A stretch of 64,000 nt of DNA from Prorocentrum cordatum (lineage: Eukaryota > Sar > Dinophyceae > Prorocentrales > Prorocentraceae): contig CAUYUJ010014192.1 in the NCBI GenBank assembly GCA_963575745.1, positions 72,501 to 136,500 of the forward strand, read 5' to 3'. The position numbers and the translations under genes are program-made. Positions 33,961 through 46,484 of this stretch are shown in pieces. The stretch's first letter is position 1, and every line of letters begins with the position of its first letter. Under the pieces are notes generated by a model, which worked only from the letters and a program-made list of their open reading frames with translations, did not search any database and had not been told where the DNA came from.

Positions 33961-36504
33961 ATGTCTAGGCGCTAGGTCTCACTGGAATGGCTGATGGGGT
34001 CACCCAGTCCGACCAGATAATCATCTCGTTCGTATCTCTGCAACATCTGTGCGAAGCAGATTGGCAGTTTTTTCCTCGGCGGGCGCGCTGAGAATTCCAG
34101 GCGGTCCGCTACGGAATTGCCGAAGGAAGAGCGTTGGTGGTGCGTAGCAGTGATGTTGCTCGAGGACCCCGACGGCGGCGGCATGGAAACGTCGAAAGCG
34201 GCGACGACGACCACGACCACGACGGCGACGACGACGATGACCGCTCGACGACGACGACGACGACCACGACCACGACGACGACGCCGTCGCCGAAGACCAC
34301 GACGACGACGACGATTCGTCGAGGACGTCGTCGAGACAACGACGACGACGACTACAACGAGAACGAGAATGGCGACGCTGACGACGCCGACGCCATTTCG
34401 ACGACAGGGGGGCACTCCTGGTAGCGCTTTCATTCTGGAGAGCGAGCGGAACGCTCGCGGCCATCCTTTTTGTGCCTCGATGTGGCAGGGTTGCTGAGGC
34501 AGGTGAGATCGGCCATGACCCGTGCGGGCTCGCCGCTGTCTCTCAGGATGATGTTTCACTCCTGGCTCCCTTGGCCTCGCCTTCGTGTCAGCATCGTTGT
34601 TGCGTTGACCGTCCGAGGACATGCAAGCGCGGTCGTCACCGCGGAATGTTCCCGGGACGCGTCACCGACGAGCTTGTTCATGCATATTCTCGCCCTCTTG
34701 CGACATTCAGGGGCCCTTCTTGCCCAATACATGCACGCACATACATGGAAAACGAACACGCAGAACAGTCCACTCATCCACAATAGTAACACAACAGAAA
34801 CACCCGACAGAGTTGGAACCGTTCGTCTCGCTGCCGAGGGCGGTCGATGGAGCGCTCGCCAGGTCTGGAAGGTGAACTTTCGATGTTCCGTACACTGCGT
34901 TCGTGCGCAGTAGGCTCGTCGTGCGTTCCGCACCGTGCTGGCTGAACTGCACCCGCCTTGTCGTCTCAGAGTAGGATAGGGAGAAAAAAAGAGAAGGAAC
35001 AAATAGTACAACGTATAAGACATAGAATAGGATCAAGGTTTCCCCGAAGGTTGCAGGGTCAAACAGCCTTCGGAGGGCCCCCCGAGATAATGCCAGCGTT
35101 CAGTTCTGTGCGTTGCAGATATGTGCTTTGTTGTGGTCTCCCATGATGTAAGGTGTGGCGGGCCACTCGTCCTTCCTCGTGTGAGTTTTTTCGGCCCCTT
35201 ATTGTGTGTGAGCCGTTCGGACCGCTCATGGTGTGAGTCGTTTGAGCATTTCGTCTTTGTGTGCCCCGTTCGGGCCCCTCCTTGGGCGTGAGTCGCTTGG
35301 GCTTCTCGTGGTGTGAATCGTTCGGGCCCCCCGTCCTGGTGTGAGTCGTTCGGGGGCTTTCTTGCGTGTGAGACGGTCGGGTTCGTCGTGGTGTGCGTCC
35401 TTCGGGCCACTCGTCCTGGCGTGAGTCGCTCGGGCCCCTCCTTGTGTGTGAGTCGTTCGGGTTCGTCGTGGTGTGCGTCGTCGGAGCCCTTCGTCCTGCT
35501 GTGAGTCGTTCGGAATTTTCTTTGTCTGTTCGTCGCTCGGGCGTTTCGTGGCGTGAGAAACATTTGGGATCTTCCTGGTGTGCGTCGTTCGGGGGCTTTC
35601 GTTTTGGTGTGAGTCGTGCGGGGTTTCCCTTGTGTGTGAATTGATCGGTCTGCTTGGGTATCAGTAGTTCGAGTTCGTCGTCCTGGTGAGGGTCGTTTCG
35701 GAGCTTTCTTGTGTGTGAGTGGTCGGCCCTCCCGTGGTGTGAGTAGTTCGGGCTTCGTGGCCTAGTGGGACTCGGTCGGGCCTCTCCGTGTGTGTGTGTG
35801 AGTCGTTCGGGATCCTCATGGAGCGAGTCGTTCGGGTCCTTCGTCGTGGTGTGAGTCGTTCGGGCCTCTCCTTGTGTGTGGGTCGTTGGGGGTCCTCGAG
35901 GGCTCAGTCGTTCGGGTACCTCGCCACCGTCTCGTAACCTTGCCAGTGGGCCCCATGCGTCTCCATGTTCTCAATTGGGTGGAAGAATGCGCAGCGCGCA
36001 GCACGTCGTCACAAACAATGCCTGACATTACTTGTAACCCTGTCCATAGGTGACTCCTGGTAAACTTTTACTCGATCGTTCCGTCCTCCTTCTCATTATC
36101 GGATCTCTGGTGGTGCGCGCGCGCAGGTTCTCACGTTAGTGGTATGGTGAGAACGTCCGCGGGAGCGGAATGCTTTCGAGTTTCGGTGTAATCATTGCAT
36201 GACGCAGGGAGATGGCGTTTGAGGTTCGTTAGTTCGTGCGTCGACGGTCCACGGCCCAGGAGGGCCCAGGAGGCGTGCGCATCGCGTATGAGGTTTCCAA
36301 AAATGCCCCCAGAAAGTCCAGAAGGAATGCTGATCGCTACGGTGCGGGCTTGGGTTCTGCAGGATTGGGGGACGCCGCTGGTAGAATTGCCGAGACGGTG
36401 TCGCATTTGCGCGAGGCCCCGGGAGGGTCCGAAGATGTGTCTTGGGATCATGAAGGGCCTCATGAGTGGCCGAAATCCACAGGTGCTCTACACTTGTAGT
36501 CGCT
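33961..36504 (+). other. 3' region of unit B
   Basis: GAC/CGA triplet block 34145-34400, CA-rich stretch near 34730-34800, then the TTCGGGC minisatellite 35165-35930 and mixed sequence. Blocks match the 3' flanks of units A and C in order. No gene. Confidence 0.6.
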
Positions 36505-36524
36505 GTTGCCATTCTGGCTCACAG
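36505..36524 (+). other. SL relic heading unit C
   Basis: GTTGCCATTCTGGCTCACAG, the best SL match in the array; leader box at 36540 and ATG at 36599. Confidence 0.75.
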
Positions 36525-36539
36525 CGCTGCGGTGTGGTT

Positions 36540-36556
36540 GTGAGCTTAGCTCCGCC
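36540..36556 (+). promoter_or_regulatory. Palindromic leader box, unit C
   Basis: GTGAGCTTAGCTCCGCC, identical to unit B and 16 bases after the SL relic. Confidence 0.45.
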
Positions 36557-36598
36557 TATCAGCAACCTTTTCTGCCCTTCAGCTTTCTTGCGGTCGGC

Positions 36599-39500
36599 AT
36601 GGAGAGGTGCCCGTACGCCCTTGTAACTTTGTTAGCAACCGGGGCTCCTTGGAGCGAGCAGGAGGAGGGCAAGGACTTCGAGGAGTTCATGGTGAACACG
36701 TTTGGAGCATCGCTCCATGATGGCGTTCCGTCGGGAAGTCAAGATGCAGAATTTATCTGCGCCCATCCGGCTCGGAACGGGTCGAATTGTTTGCTCAAGG
36801 GTCGTGCCGCCTGCCAATTTCCAGATGCAGTAGAGACTCCGCGTGTCATTCTCGCAGTTCGTGGTGCATGGTTACCGCGTGGCGAGTCTGACGTCATCCA
36901 CAGTGCATTGCCTGGCAAGCACTTGTTGAAGTTCTGGGTGGCAGTACGTGCCGATTAGGAGGTGGTCATTCCTGTTTCTTTTGCGCCATATCGTCGTCGC
37001 TCAGCAGACATTGCGGATTGTCTACCGCCACATCTAGCTCGTGCAATCAAACTGAACGCCGTGAGAGGCATAGAGTTCGCGGAGGAGGCCCTCACGCAGA
37101 AGTTCGCTCACATTGCCAAGAGGCCGAGGCAGGATGGCTACGGTGAGTTGAACTGCATGAGGAAACTCGTCGCACAGTTAGGTACGAAAGAGCCTCCCCC
37201 TCCCGAGCGGCCCAGCACTTCCTGGAAAGCTTGCGGTGACACGGTTTTTGCGCCCGCAGATATCGTGGCTCGGGGGTGCAGTTGCGCCCGATTGGTGAAG
37301 TTCGCCGTGCACATGTCCGTGGACTGTTGTGGCTTGGGGCCCAGCAGCGTGGCTCGCAAGACCAGGTTCAACTTCGAGTCCGAGATCGTGCCGCCCTTGC
37401 TGCGTGCTGCGAAGGGCAAGTTGATTTGCGAATTGCGGACGGGGTCTGTTCGCAACGAAGATGTGGTGCGTCTGAAGGTTCACGACGACAATCTCGGTAG
37501 TGCTACCATCGTGTGCAACATGCACACGTACACTGACAGGGATGCTAGTTGGCGCGTAGATTCCGACGGCGACTTCGCAATTGACAAGCATCGCATGTTG
37601 TGGACGATAAGTACGCGCGTATTGTCCCACATGGGCATCCTGGACAATGCGCTTAGCGCAGGCTGTCGAGACATTCGCATTGCTAGCCCGCACGTTAGCC
37701 CAGATATCCTGGACACTGCCTATCGGAGCGGAACGCTTCATGTCGTAACGGCTGCGCCGAAGAAAGATTACGCTACTCGCATCACTCTGGAGCCAGAGGT
37801 GGCTGAAGAGGGAGAGTATCTCGGCGTTATCCTGGACTGGGTTGGCAATCGAGTATACCAGCACGATGCTCTTGTCCGCAGCGCTACTGTGGAGAATACT
37901 CTGGGCCTCGGCGCTCTGCGGGCTGCGTTTTCCATAATGCAACCTGGGTCTGCCCCGTCAGTCGCAGTGGGGAATGTGCTTCAGAACAGAGTGTCTCCAT
38001 CGTCTCCTTTCATCGAGTCGGTATTGCGCAGGCGCTGCATTCAGCTGTCGGACGATCAGAAGCGTTGCTTGGAGATCATCAGCGCCTCGGACAATCATCA
38101 CCTCATGATCCAGGCTTTTGCAGGTACTGGGAAGTCGCTACTGCTGGCTTTGCTGGTGGAGACAGCGTTGCAGCACGTCAACAAACAAAATGGCGCAGTG
38201 GTGATCGTGACTCCTTCGCGCAATTTGCGGGACTCCATATTCCAAGGTCCAGATTTCTTCAACAAGGTGTTTGTGGCTTCTGACTTCGGGCCCCGAGTTA
38301 TTTGGCTTGGTCGGCCTTCAGATGCCCCTGCGGCGTTGAACACATGGGAAAATAAGGTTGCGGATTTGGTGAATGAACAGCTGCATTTCCTGCGCGCACA
38401 GGTGCAACAGCTTGAAGTCTTGCAGCTACGTCCTGCTTATCAGAGTATCATGGTTTTCCGCATGTCTTGGAAAGACTTGCCAGCGGCCAGATCTGTCGTG
38501 ATTGGGGACGCGGAGTTCGCGGCGTTGGAGGTGTTCCGCGACCTTGCTCGCCAACGCATGCGACAGATTTTCGCCATCAAGCGGAAAAGGGCGGAGCTCT
38601 GGGAGAACGTCATCAAAGAAGGCACCAGCGGTTACCTCATCGTGTCCACAATGGATTATTTCGTCAAGTGGCGGGCGGGAGCCATCAAAGGCTACCTGAA
38701 CCGTTTGTTGAATCGCCTGGACATCAGCCTGTTCTGCATGGAAGAGTTTGAGTCCTACGACGTTTCCCAAGTTGTGGCTGCTTTGGCGAATGTGTCTGTA
38801 CAGACACTGCTCATGGTAGGGGATCAGCATCAGAGAGTGGAAAATTTCGGTGGCCGACGTGCCCGCTCCACCGTCAGTTCTGACAGCCCGGAAGGCGTGC
38901 TGCCCTTCGCTCCGCATGGCCTGGAAGGTGATGGCGAGGATTACACCGCGTCGGCAGTGAGCGTAGCTCAGCCCACGCAGTCCGCTCCGACAGGAAGCGT
39001 GGCCGTCCCTGAGGCCCGTCCGTGGTATGAATGGTGCCTGGAGGCCGAGAATGCAGTTCTCGACGTTTGCAAAAGGTGCGGCGAGGATGCGTGCAACTAC
39101 GTGGCGTATTGTTTTGACTTCGCCAGCACTTTTGCTTCCGACGCCGCTGTCGCTCGTGATACTAAATTGCAGCACGTATTCTACGACGGCGGCCAGTGGT
39201 GGAGGAGTCAAGTGCGGGGCAGTGATAAGTCGGCTGGCACCCCCTCTTGTTCGAATGTTTATGTCACGCCGTTGCCGCAGATTTGTGTGAATATCGGAAT
39301 CTTCAGGAGGAGGGGCAAGCTTTCCCACGACCCACGGTGCTGATCATCATGCCTCTGAGCAGGTCAGCAATCCCGCTGTGTTGCTTGATGCAAGCTGTTT
39401 TCGATGACTCAGCAGTGGGCCCAGAGGTCGTGCAAGTGTCGCTCCCTTTGAATGTGAGGGGGGAGAGCGTCCCAATAGTTCACTGCGTACGGCATCGTCG

Positions 39501-40848
39501 CACAGTGCGTGCTCAGGACCAATACGCTGGGACGCAAAGGAACTTGAACCAAGAGCACATCAACGTGACGCGCGGGGTGATGAAGACTTGCATGTGGGTC
39601 GAGGTACAACCCTTCGGGCATCCAGGAAAGCCCCGCGAGGCTCGCCATGAGTATGTCGGCGGAGGGTCGAAGGACGAGTTTTGCTCCGAGTACGCGAAGC
39701 GCAGGAACGAACATATCTGGGTGAACAACCTGCCGTGGGGCATTCTCGAATAACGCTCGAATATAGAAGCGTCGTATCACGGCTGCTTTGCGGTTCGCCT
39801 TCTGCCTGATGTTGTTCGTCGTGTGCAGGATATCGCTTATGATGTGTGGTGGAAGCTGGATCGGAGCCAGATTCCCAACTTGCCAACTCTCGGCCAGGGA
39901 CGCAGCGACTACAAGTCCTTCGATGATGTCCTAGCGCAAGCTGCTGGCGCAGGCACCTCTCTGGCACAATTCGTGCGCGCGCCTGCCAGGTCGCTGCGGG
40001 ATTTGGGCCATGGAGCGGCAGCCGAGCGATGGAACGTGCAGGATATGCACGACAAGGTGAAGTGCGATGTGGACGTGATGAATTGGATGCCCGCCTTGAG
40101 GTTCGGCCATTTGTTGCTGCCGTGCGCCACCGCAGAGGTGAGCTCCGAAGAAAGCAAAGGCGCGACGCGCCTCTGCTTTCCATTTCTTCATGCTCACGCT
40201 GGCCTGGAGGTCGAGAGCGCTATAACAGGACTCTGCAGCCTGGCGTGGTTTCTGTCGTTCGTGCTGGACAAAGATCTCGTGTTGCATGCGCGGGTGAGCA
40301 GACAACTACATACACTGCGGGTCATAGGGGACGATGGGGACCTGTGGTTCAACAAGGCCTGCCAGTCCGGACGCACAGCCACAGCCATCAAGGAAAAGGG
40401 CAAGAGCGCCGTCTACATGTACGTTGGCGGCGGGGCAGTGGACCACGAACAGTTTTTCCTCTTGGGCGGCATCGTAGTTATCTGCAAGAGCTGGAAGTGG
40501 GCGGCTTTGGTGTACTCAGCGGTGAGAATTGCGGGTCTCGCGTGCAACAATTCAGTAGGCCACTTGGAGTCCGCGTTGGATATCTGCGACGAGACCGAAG
40601 CAAGTGAGTCGTCTGCTGAGCTCACATCTGCGACGCCATCACCCGTTGATGAGTTCCGCCACCTGACTGAGGAGATGTGGGTCTCTGTTGGTGAACTATG
40701 TGACGTTTTCACGGCCGATGTCGAAGTGCAAGGGCGCACTGGGATGAGCGAAAGGGCCACGCACGCCGACTTAGTAGGTATCGAGTTAGCATCTCTGCTA
40801 GACTCTCTTGAAGCAGGTGTGAAGGCTTTGCTCGACATGAGCGCTTAG
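36599..40848 (+). CDS. Superfamily 1 helicase-like protein, near-complete copy with stops and a frameshift
   Basis: ATG at 36599. One frame runs to 39343 except for TAG at 36956. From about 39315 coding continues in another frame (PRPTVLIIMPLSRSAIPL) through a TAA at 39751 to stop 40846. Helicase signatures in order: motif I IQAFAGTGKSLLLALL (38110), motif Ia VVIVTPSRNLRDS, motif II LFCMEEFES (acidic pair instead of DEA), motif III LLMVGDQHQRVE (38812), a motif IV-like VLIIMPLSRS, and motifs V/VI as AGTQRNLNQEHINVTRG. N-terminal 470 and C-terminal 350 residues match nothing I know. If 36692-36958 (GTGAAC...GATTAG, phase 0) is an intron, the first stop disappears. The shift falls in a GGGG run. 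It may be a decayed retrocopy or carry assembly errors. Confidence 0.65.
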
Positions 40849-43185
40849 ATGTCCAGTCTTTCTGCTACGGGAGCTGTTGCGGTGCGTAGCAGTGATGCTC
40901 GGTGGAGGACGCCGACGGCGACGACGTCGAAAACGTCGAACGCGACGACGACGACCACGACTACCGCGACGACGCCGACGATGACCGCTCGACGACGAGG
41001 ACGACCATGACGATGAGGACGACGACGACGACGCCGACGCGGAGAACGACGACGACGACGGCGCCGACCCGACGACGATGTCGTCTAGACAACGACGACG
41101 ACGACAACGACATCGAGGATGTGAATGGCGACGCCGACGACGCCGACGCCACGGCGACGACAGGAGGCGCACTCCTCGTAGCCTCTTCAGTCTGGAGACC
41201 GAGCGGAATGCTCTCGCTCATATTTGTTTTTTTTTTTCTCTCGTTGTGGCATCGTTGCTGGAGTAGATGACATCGTCCATCATGTTGATTGCCTCGACAC
41301 TTTTTCTCGTGCTGCATCTTTCACTCCGTGGCCCACTGGCCTCGCTTTCGCGGCAGCAGCGTTGTTGCGGCCAAAGCCCGAGGAGATGCAGACACGGTTG
41401 CCACCGCGGCATGCCCCAGACACGCGCCTCTGTCGAGCTTTTTTTTGTTTTCAAGACTGCGCCCTTTTAAACCAAAGTAGGGCGGCCTACTCTGTCTGGC
41501 ACACACATGCACTTACATGCAACACACATGCGCAAAACACACACATACATATACACAATGACAAATAAACATACACACACGGACAGAGTGTGAAGCTTTC
41601 CCCTCGCCGCCAAACGTGTGAGCCAGCAGGCGATTTTTTCCTTGGGCGTCGATCGGGTCCTCGCCAGGCCTGGAAGTCGAACGTCCGATGATTCGTCCAC
41701 TGGCTGAACTGCACTCGCCCTTGCCAAAGAAAGAAGAGACATAAAACACGGGGGGAAGGCCTCCCTTTAGCTTTCAGGGTTAGAGTGCCCGGGGGATTGC
41801 CTCCAGAGAGAATGCACCAGTTCGGTTCTGTGTGCGTTGAAGCTCTGGGAATCGTTCGGGTTTCTCGTGGTGTGAGTCGATGTGGCCACTCGTCCTTCCT
41901 TGTGTGAGGGTTTCGGGCTCCTCATTGAGTGTCAGTCGTTCGTGCTTTTCGTGGTGTGAGTCGTTCTGGCCTCTTTTCCTTGTGTGCGTCGTTCGAGCCT
42001 CTTCTTGTGTGTGAGTCGTTCGGGCTCCTCACCGTGTGTTTCGTTCGGGTCCCTCGTTCTGGTGTGAGTCGTTTGGGCGCCTCCTTGCGTGTGAGTCGTT
42101 CGGGCTCTTCGTGGTGCGAGTCGTTTGGGTCGCTCATCCTGCTGTGAGTTGCTGGGGCCGCGCTTTGTTTGTAACTCGTTCGGGCTCATCGAGGTGTGAG
42201 TCGTTGGGGCCCTTCGCGTTGGTGTTAGTCGTTCGGGCTCCCCTTTGCGTGTGGACATGAGAGCGCTGAGCCAGCGCATCTTGCACGTCGGTGACATGGC
42301 AAATTCTTTTAACCCCGTTAGTGAGCTCCATGTGTCTCCACGCAGTCGAGGTCTGTGCGAGAATGCGCGTAGCTCGGCTCTCCGCCCACAAGCTACAACA
42401 GACCATTCCCGAACCCATCATCCACAGGCGAACCCTTGGAAAGTTCAATCGTGCTTTCTGATAACCGCGCTGATGCCAGGTGTCTTTCGAGTTCCTGTCG
42501 GGTCAACTAATCGCATTGGATATGGGGATGGTGCTCGTGCTGGTTTCTTGGAGTCGCGATCAGGAGCTCGGGTGCACAACGGAGTGTGGCAAAGGCTGGG
42601 GTTCACTACGGCTTGGCCATCGGAGGGTCGAAGGGTTTACGATTCCCCAGCGGTTCTCCGTAGCCGCAGTCTATGTACCGAGGTTCGGTTTATCTACAAG
42701 CCTTCGGCCAATCCCGCCACAGTTTATCTACTGGCCTCTAGCTTATCGTGCCGCAGTCCCAGAGCCCCCCAGGAGGTCCGAAGCGGCTCCTCCAAGGCCC
42801 CCAAGACACTCCGAGAAGCCCATCGGGCCAGCAAGAGGCTCACCAGACGCTCCCAGAGGGAACGAGGTGCCCGAAATCCTCATGTTCCGAGGGGCCCGAA
42901 CGACGACTCGCACCAGGACGAGGGTCCCGAACACCTCACACCACGAAGAGCCCGAACGATTCACACCAGAAGGAGGGGCCCTAATGACTCACAGCAGGAC
43001 GAAACGCTCGAACGACGCACACCACGAGGAGCCCGAACGACTCACACCTCGAGGAGTCCGAACGACGCACACCACGTCGAGGACCTCGAACGACTCACAT
43101 TACGAGGAGCCTCACATGGACCAGGATTTCATCAAGGCGCTCAGGAGAAACCCAAATATACCTCTCCTGCACCGTAGTTGTCGCT
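40849..43185 (+). other. 3' region of unit C
   Basis: GAC/CGA triplets 40889-41165; CA-rich 41500-41585; TTCGGGC minisatellite in sense orientation 41840-42250; mixed sequence; then the same minisatellite in reverse complement (CCCGAACGACTCAC) 42885-43110. No gene. Confidence 0.6.
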
Positions 43186-43205
43186 GTTGCCATTCTGATT
43201 CAAAA
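43186..43205 (+). other. SL relic heading unit D
   Basis: GTTGCCATTCTGATTCAAAA; leader box at 43221. Confidence 0.55.
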
Positions 43206-43220
43206 TAATGAAGCGTGGCT

Positions 43221-43237
43221 GTGAGTTTAGCTCGGCC
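43221..43237 (+). promoter_or_regulatory. Palindromic leader box, unit D
   Basis: GTGAGTTTAGCTCGGCC. Confidence 0.4.
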
Positions 43238-43381
43238 AGCAGCAATCGCGGCTGCCTACCTACAATCTGTCAGTGTCTGTGAGTTCTTCCGCCCATCAGT
43301 TTCGTTGTCAGCTGAGCTCCGCGCGGGCGCTCGTCCTTCCAACACATTAGAGCGTTGGGCATGGAAATGGTGGTGTGAGCT

Positions 43382-43490
43382 ATGTCTGGGGAGTGCGAGG
43401 GCCCACTGTGGCGGTGCAGAACATGCAGCATGGATGTCAAAGACGCTCCCAGAAGCTCCTGGGTCGCCCAGAGGCTCACCAGAGGTTTCA
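43382..43490 (+). pseudogene. 5' fragment of the zinc-finger gene (unit D)
   Basis: The frame starts MSGECEGPLWRCRTCSMD, nearly identical to the start of the gene at 44209. It loses similarity right after CSMD, before the two zinc-binding His, and runs into CGAACGACTCAC repeats. Confidence 0.75.
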
Positions 43491-43499
43491 AGAGGGAAC

Positions 43500-43935
43500 G
43501 GGGTGCTCGAACGCCTCACGGCCCGAGGGGCCCGAACGACTCACACCCGGACGAGAGGCCCGAATGATTCACACCACGAAAAGCCCGAGCGACGCACACC
43601 AGAAGGAGGAGCTCGAACGACTCACACCAGGACGAGGAGCCCGAACGACTCACACCACGAGGAGCCCGAACGATTCCCACCACGACGAGAGCTCCGAACG
43701 ACTCACAACACGAGGACCCCGAACGACTCACTCCAGGACGAGGATCCCGAACGTCTCACATCACGAAGAGCCCGAACGACTCACCCCTGAAGGAAGGGTT
43801 CCGAACGACTCGCAGCAGGACGAGGCGCTCGAACGACGCACACCACGAGGAGCCCGAACGACTCACACCACGAGGAGCTTGAACGACTCACACTGTGTCG
43901 AGGACCCTGAACGATTCACAGCACGAGGAGCCTCA
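43500..43935 (-). repeat. TTCGGGC minisatellite in antisense orientation (unit D)
   Basis: About 20 degenerate units of CCCGAACGACTCACACCA. The same repeat is in sense orientation at 32430-32890, 35165-35930, 41840-42250 and 51500-51850. Confidence 0.85.
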
Positions 43936-44007
43936 GATGGGGCCAGGATTCCACTCAGGATCTCAGGAGAGCCCCAAATATACATCTCCTGCACTTTTGT
44001 GGTTGCT

Positions 44008-44025
44008 GTTGCCATTCTGGTTCAG
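44008..44025 (+). other. SL relic heading unit E
   Basis: GTTGCCATTCTGGTTCAG; leader boxes at 44043 and 44135, ATG at 44209. Confidence 0.65.
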
Positions 44026-44042
44026 ACTAATGAAGCGTGGCT

Positions 44043-44150
44043 GTGAGCTTAGCTCGGCTCGGCCAGCAGCAATCGCTGCTGCCTACGAGCAATCTGTCAG
44101 TGTTTGTGAGTTCTTTCCGCCCATCACTTGCGCTGTGAGTTTAGCTCCGC
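44043..44150 (+). promoter_or_regulatory. Two leader boxes, unit E
   Basis: GTGAGCTTAGCTCGGC at 44043 and GTGAGTTTAGCTCCGC at 44135, before ATG 44209. Confidence 0.4.
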
Positions 44151-44208
44151 ACGGACGCTCTTCCTTCCAACATCCTTGAGCGGTGGGCATGGAAATAGTG
44201 GTGTGAGC

Positions 44209-45201
44209 ATGTCTGGGGAGTGCGAGGGCCCACCGTGGCGGTGCAGAATATGCAGCATGGATTTCGGAACGCGGAAGAGCAAGTATGACATCCACATGTC
44301 TGGGCGCTACCATGCTCGCCAAGTCCGCCAGCAGTCCGGTCTACGGGAGCGGAAGGGCAATATCTTGCGCCGAATGACCAACGTCAGAAGTGCTAGCTTC
44401 GTCTCGTGGCTGAAAGGCACCATCAGGCGCAGCCAGCAGGCGATTCGGAACGGCGACCGGGTCGTCGACTTCATCCCGTTCGGCGTGTCGTGTCTCGTCA
44501 CTCGTGATGTGCAGGCAATTATTTGTCAGCTGCGGCGCCTGAGGACCCATGGTGCAGCCCTTTTGGCTGCTGTTGGCGCTGCTTGCTTGCTCTGGACGAA
44601 CGCATGGGCGCAGGCCGTGGGCATTCCCCTCACGACCGCATCCTACCGCGGCGATCTGGTGAGGAGGCTCTTGCAAACGCGCGCGGATGATGCGCAGGTA
44701 GCGAACCCCAGCATTCGCGTTTGCCGTGGGCGGCGCAAAGCTCGACGGCTTGCATCCTTAGTGCTCGGTGTTGCACGCCGAGCTCCAGGGGCGCACGCTC
44801 TACTTCAAGAAGGCAACGCCTCGAACGCCATGGATGCCTTGTGCGGGTCTGGCCTGCCCATCGGGGGATACACCGCTAAATTCATGCCGGTGTTGTTGTC
44901 GCAACTGGGGCTGGCGCAGTGGACGACAGTTGCGACCCGCGGTTTCGCTGGTTCTACGGGCTTGGCGGCACTTCGCCTGCTCGTGGGTCGCAGCGTGACT
45001 TTGGCTGGGGCTGACACGGCGCTGGCGCTGCTGTCGCAGAGCATCCGTGCAGATTGGGCCGGGCCGCCGCGGCTGCCCCCGTTCGAGATGCTGGACCTGG
45101 AATCGCAGCTCTGTGCGTGGCATTCTGCGGACTGCGCAGCTGCGAACAGCTGTCAGCACCGAGGCATGCGTGATGCACTTCCACTCCAGCTGGTGCAGTA
45201 A
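44209..45201 (+). CDS. U1/Jaz-type C2H2 zinc-finger protein, unknown role
   Basis: A single intact frame of 330 aa ending TAA. Near the N-terminus CRICSMDFGTRKSKYDIH then MSGRYH gives Cys-x2-Cys-x13-His-x5-His, the spacing of Jaz/U1-like zinc fingers that bind RNA or structured nucleic acid. A basic stretch (HARQVRQQSGLRERKGNILR) follows, then an Ala/Leu-rich helical body with GAALLAAVGAACLLWTNAWA, which could be a buried helix or a membrane segment. It lies in SL-headed unit E and has no introns, as expected for a retrocopy. The fragment in unit D is a broken sister copy. Role inferred only from the finger. Confidence 0.7.
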   Translation: MSGECEGPPWRCRICSMDFGTRKSKYDIHMSGRYHARQVRQQSGLRERKGNILRRMTNVRSASFVSWLKGTIRRSQQAIRNGDRVVDFIPFGVSCLVTRDVQAIICQLRRLRTHGAALLAAVGAACLLWTNAWAQAVGIPLTTASYRGDLVRRLLQTRADDAQVANPSIRVCRGRRKARRLASLVLGVARRAPGAHALLQEGNASNAMDALCGSGLPIGGYTAKFMPVLLSQLGLAQWTTVATRGFAGSTGLAALRLLVGRSVTLAGADTALALLSQSIRADWAGPPRLPPFEMLDLESQLCAWHSADCAAANSCQHRGMRDALPLQLVQ

Positions 45202-45780
45202 AGTGTTTGATTGTGTCGGCTCTGTGCACGTTTTTCACTGCAGCGGCAGGGCCGCAGCAGGGTGCGCAATGCGCAGACCATGGGTTCGTTGCCATAGAGC
45301 GCGTTTGTATCCAATGCGCGGTTGGAACATAGCCACCCACAATAGTTGCATTCATCGCGCTTCCTTTTGTTTACTCACCCTTCCGTTCGTCGGCATGGCA
45401 CGTGAGATGTTGGTAGAGCGCTCAGCGGGCAGATGTCGTGTCATGGGCGCAGTGCGCGCCCGCGCCTGAGGGAGGAGGGTGGGCATGGAAGGTCATGAAC
45501 GAGGGGGTCAAATCAGCTGGCGCATGGCTTTTTTTCGGAACGCGTTCGCGTTTGGATGAGATGGCGGGAGAGGTACTCTAGGGGAAGCCTCTGGGGGTCA
45601 TCCAGGGGAAGCCATTTGGTCGCTCTCGATTGGCAGAGGCTCCAAGGAGGCCGCTGGGGGAAAGACAGAGGTCCGCAGCAGCCGCGTGATGGTCCAAGAG
45701 GCTCCCAAGAAAAAGCACGAAATCAGCACGGCGTTTTTGGATTGGGCAAAGTCCTTCTTCCCTGCACCTCAGGTGTCGCC
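45202..45780 (+). other. Spacer 3' of the zinc-finger gene
   Basis: Mixed sequence without repeats or a supported frame. It ends in CCTGCACCTCAGGTGTCGCC directly before the next SL relic. Confidence 0.4.
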
Positions 45781-45800
45781 GTTGCCATCCTGTCTCATAG
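45781..45800 (+). other. SL relic heading unit F
   Basis: GTTGCCATCCTGTCTCATAG, the most divergent SL-like copy. No gene body recognised between here and unit G at 46485. Confidence 0.45.
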
Positions 45801-46484
45801 TATTAAACAATGTGGCTGTGAGTTTCACGTGCCTACATGCCATCGCTTCCGCCTTAAGCAATCTTCCCGTGGTTCTCTATTCCCTCAGCTTAGTAGTTGA
45901 AGAGCGAGCTGAGCTCGAGATTGGTGCAACGCGTTGCATTTGTGATCTCTCATCCTTGTCCTTCTCGTCCTCCTACTTTTCCCCTCGCTCACTCCCTCCC
46001 CATCATTTGTTCCTCCTCCTCCTCTCCCACTCTGGAAGGTCAGCTCATTGCCATCTTCACGGTAACCTACTGCGAGGCTGCACGTTGCTGACAGTGGACC
46101 GACGAGTACAGTGTTTCGGACCCATCGTATCTGGACGTTTGGGCAAAGCGATGTCGTACGACGATGCCGTCCGACCACGGCCTGCACGTGTAGGGATACT
46201 TCAATTAACGAGGCTTTCAATGCCTCTCTGGAGAGTTCCCATGTACCCAGTCGGAGCTCGGCAGGAGCAATGGCTCGAGGGGGCAGCACTAATTGAAGTT
46301 CTCTTGTGTTTTGATCGATGTCCTCCAAGCTAGCCCCGGCAAGCGCCGAGGAGGCACCAAGAGGGCCCAAGAGTGTCCGAAGATGGCTCTCGCGAGGCTC
46401 CACAGGTTTATGGGAAGGGCTACGATATCACCCAGGGTAACAAGAGAGAGCTAAGGTCACATTTCCTGCACCGTTGTCGTTGCT

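Noticed and set aside
42245-43208. 310-codon frame before unit D
   Set aside because: Its second half is the CCCGAACGACTCAC minisatellite and its first half matches nothing; the same sequence is open in two frames.
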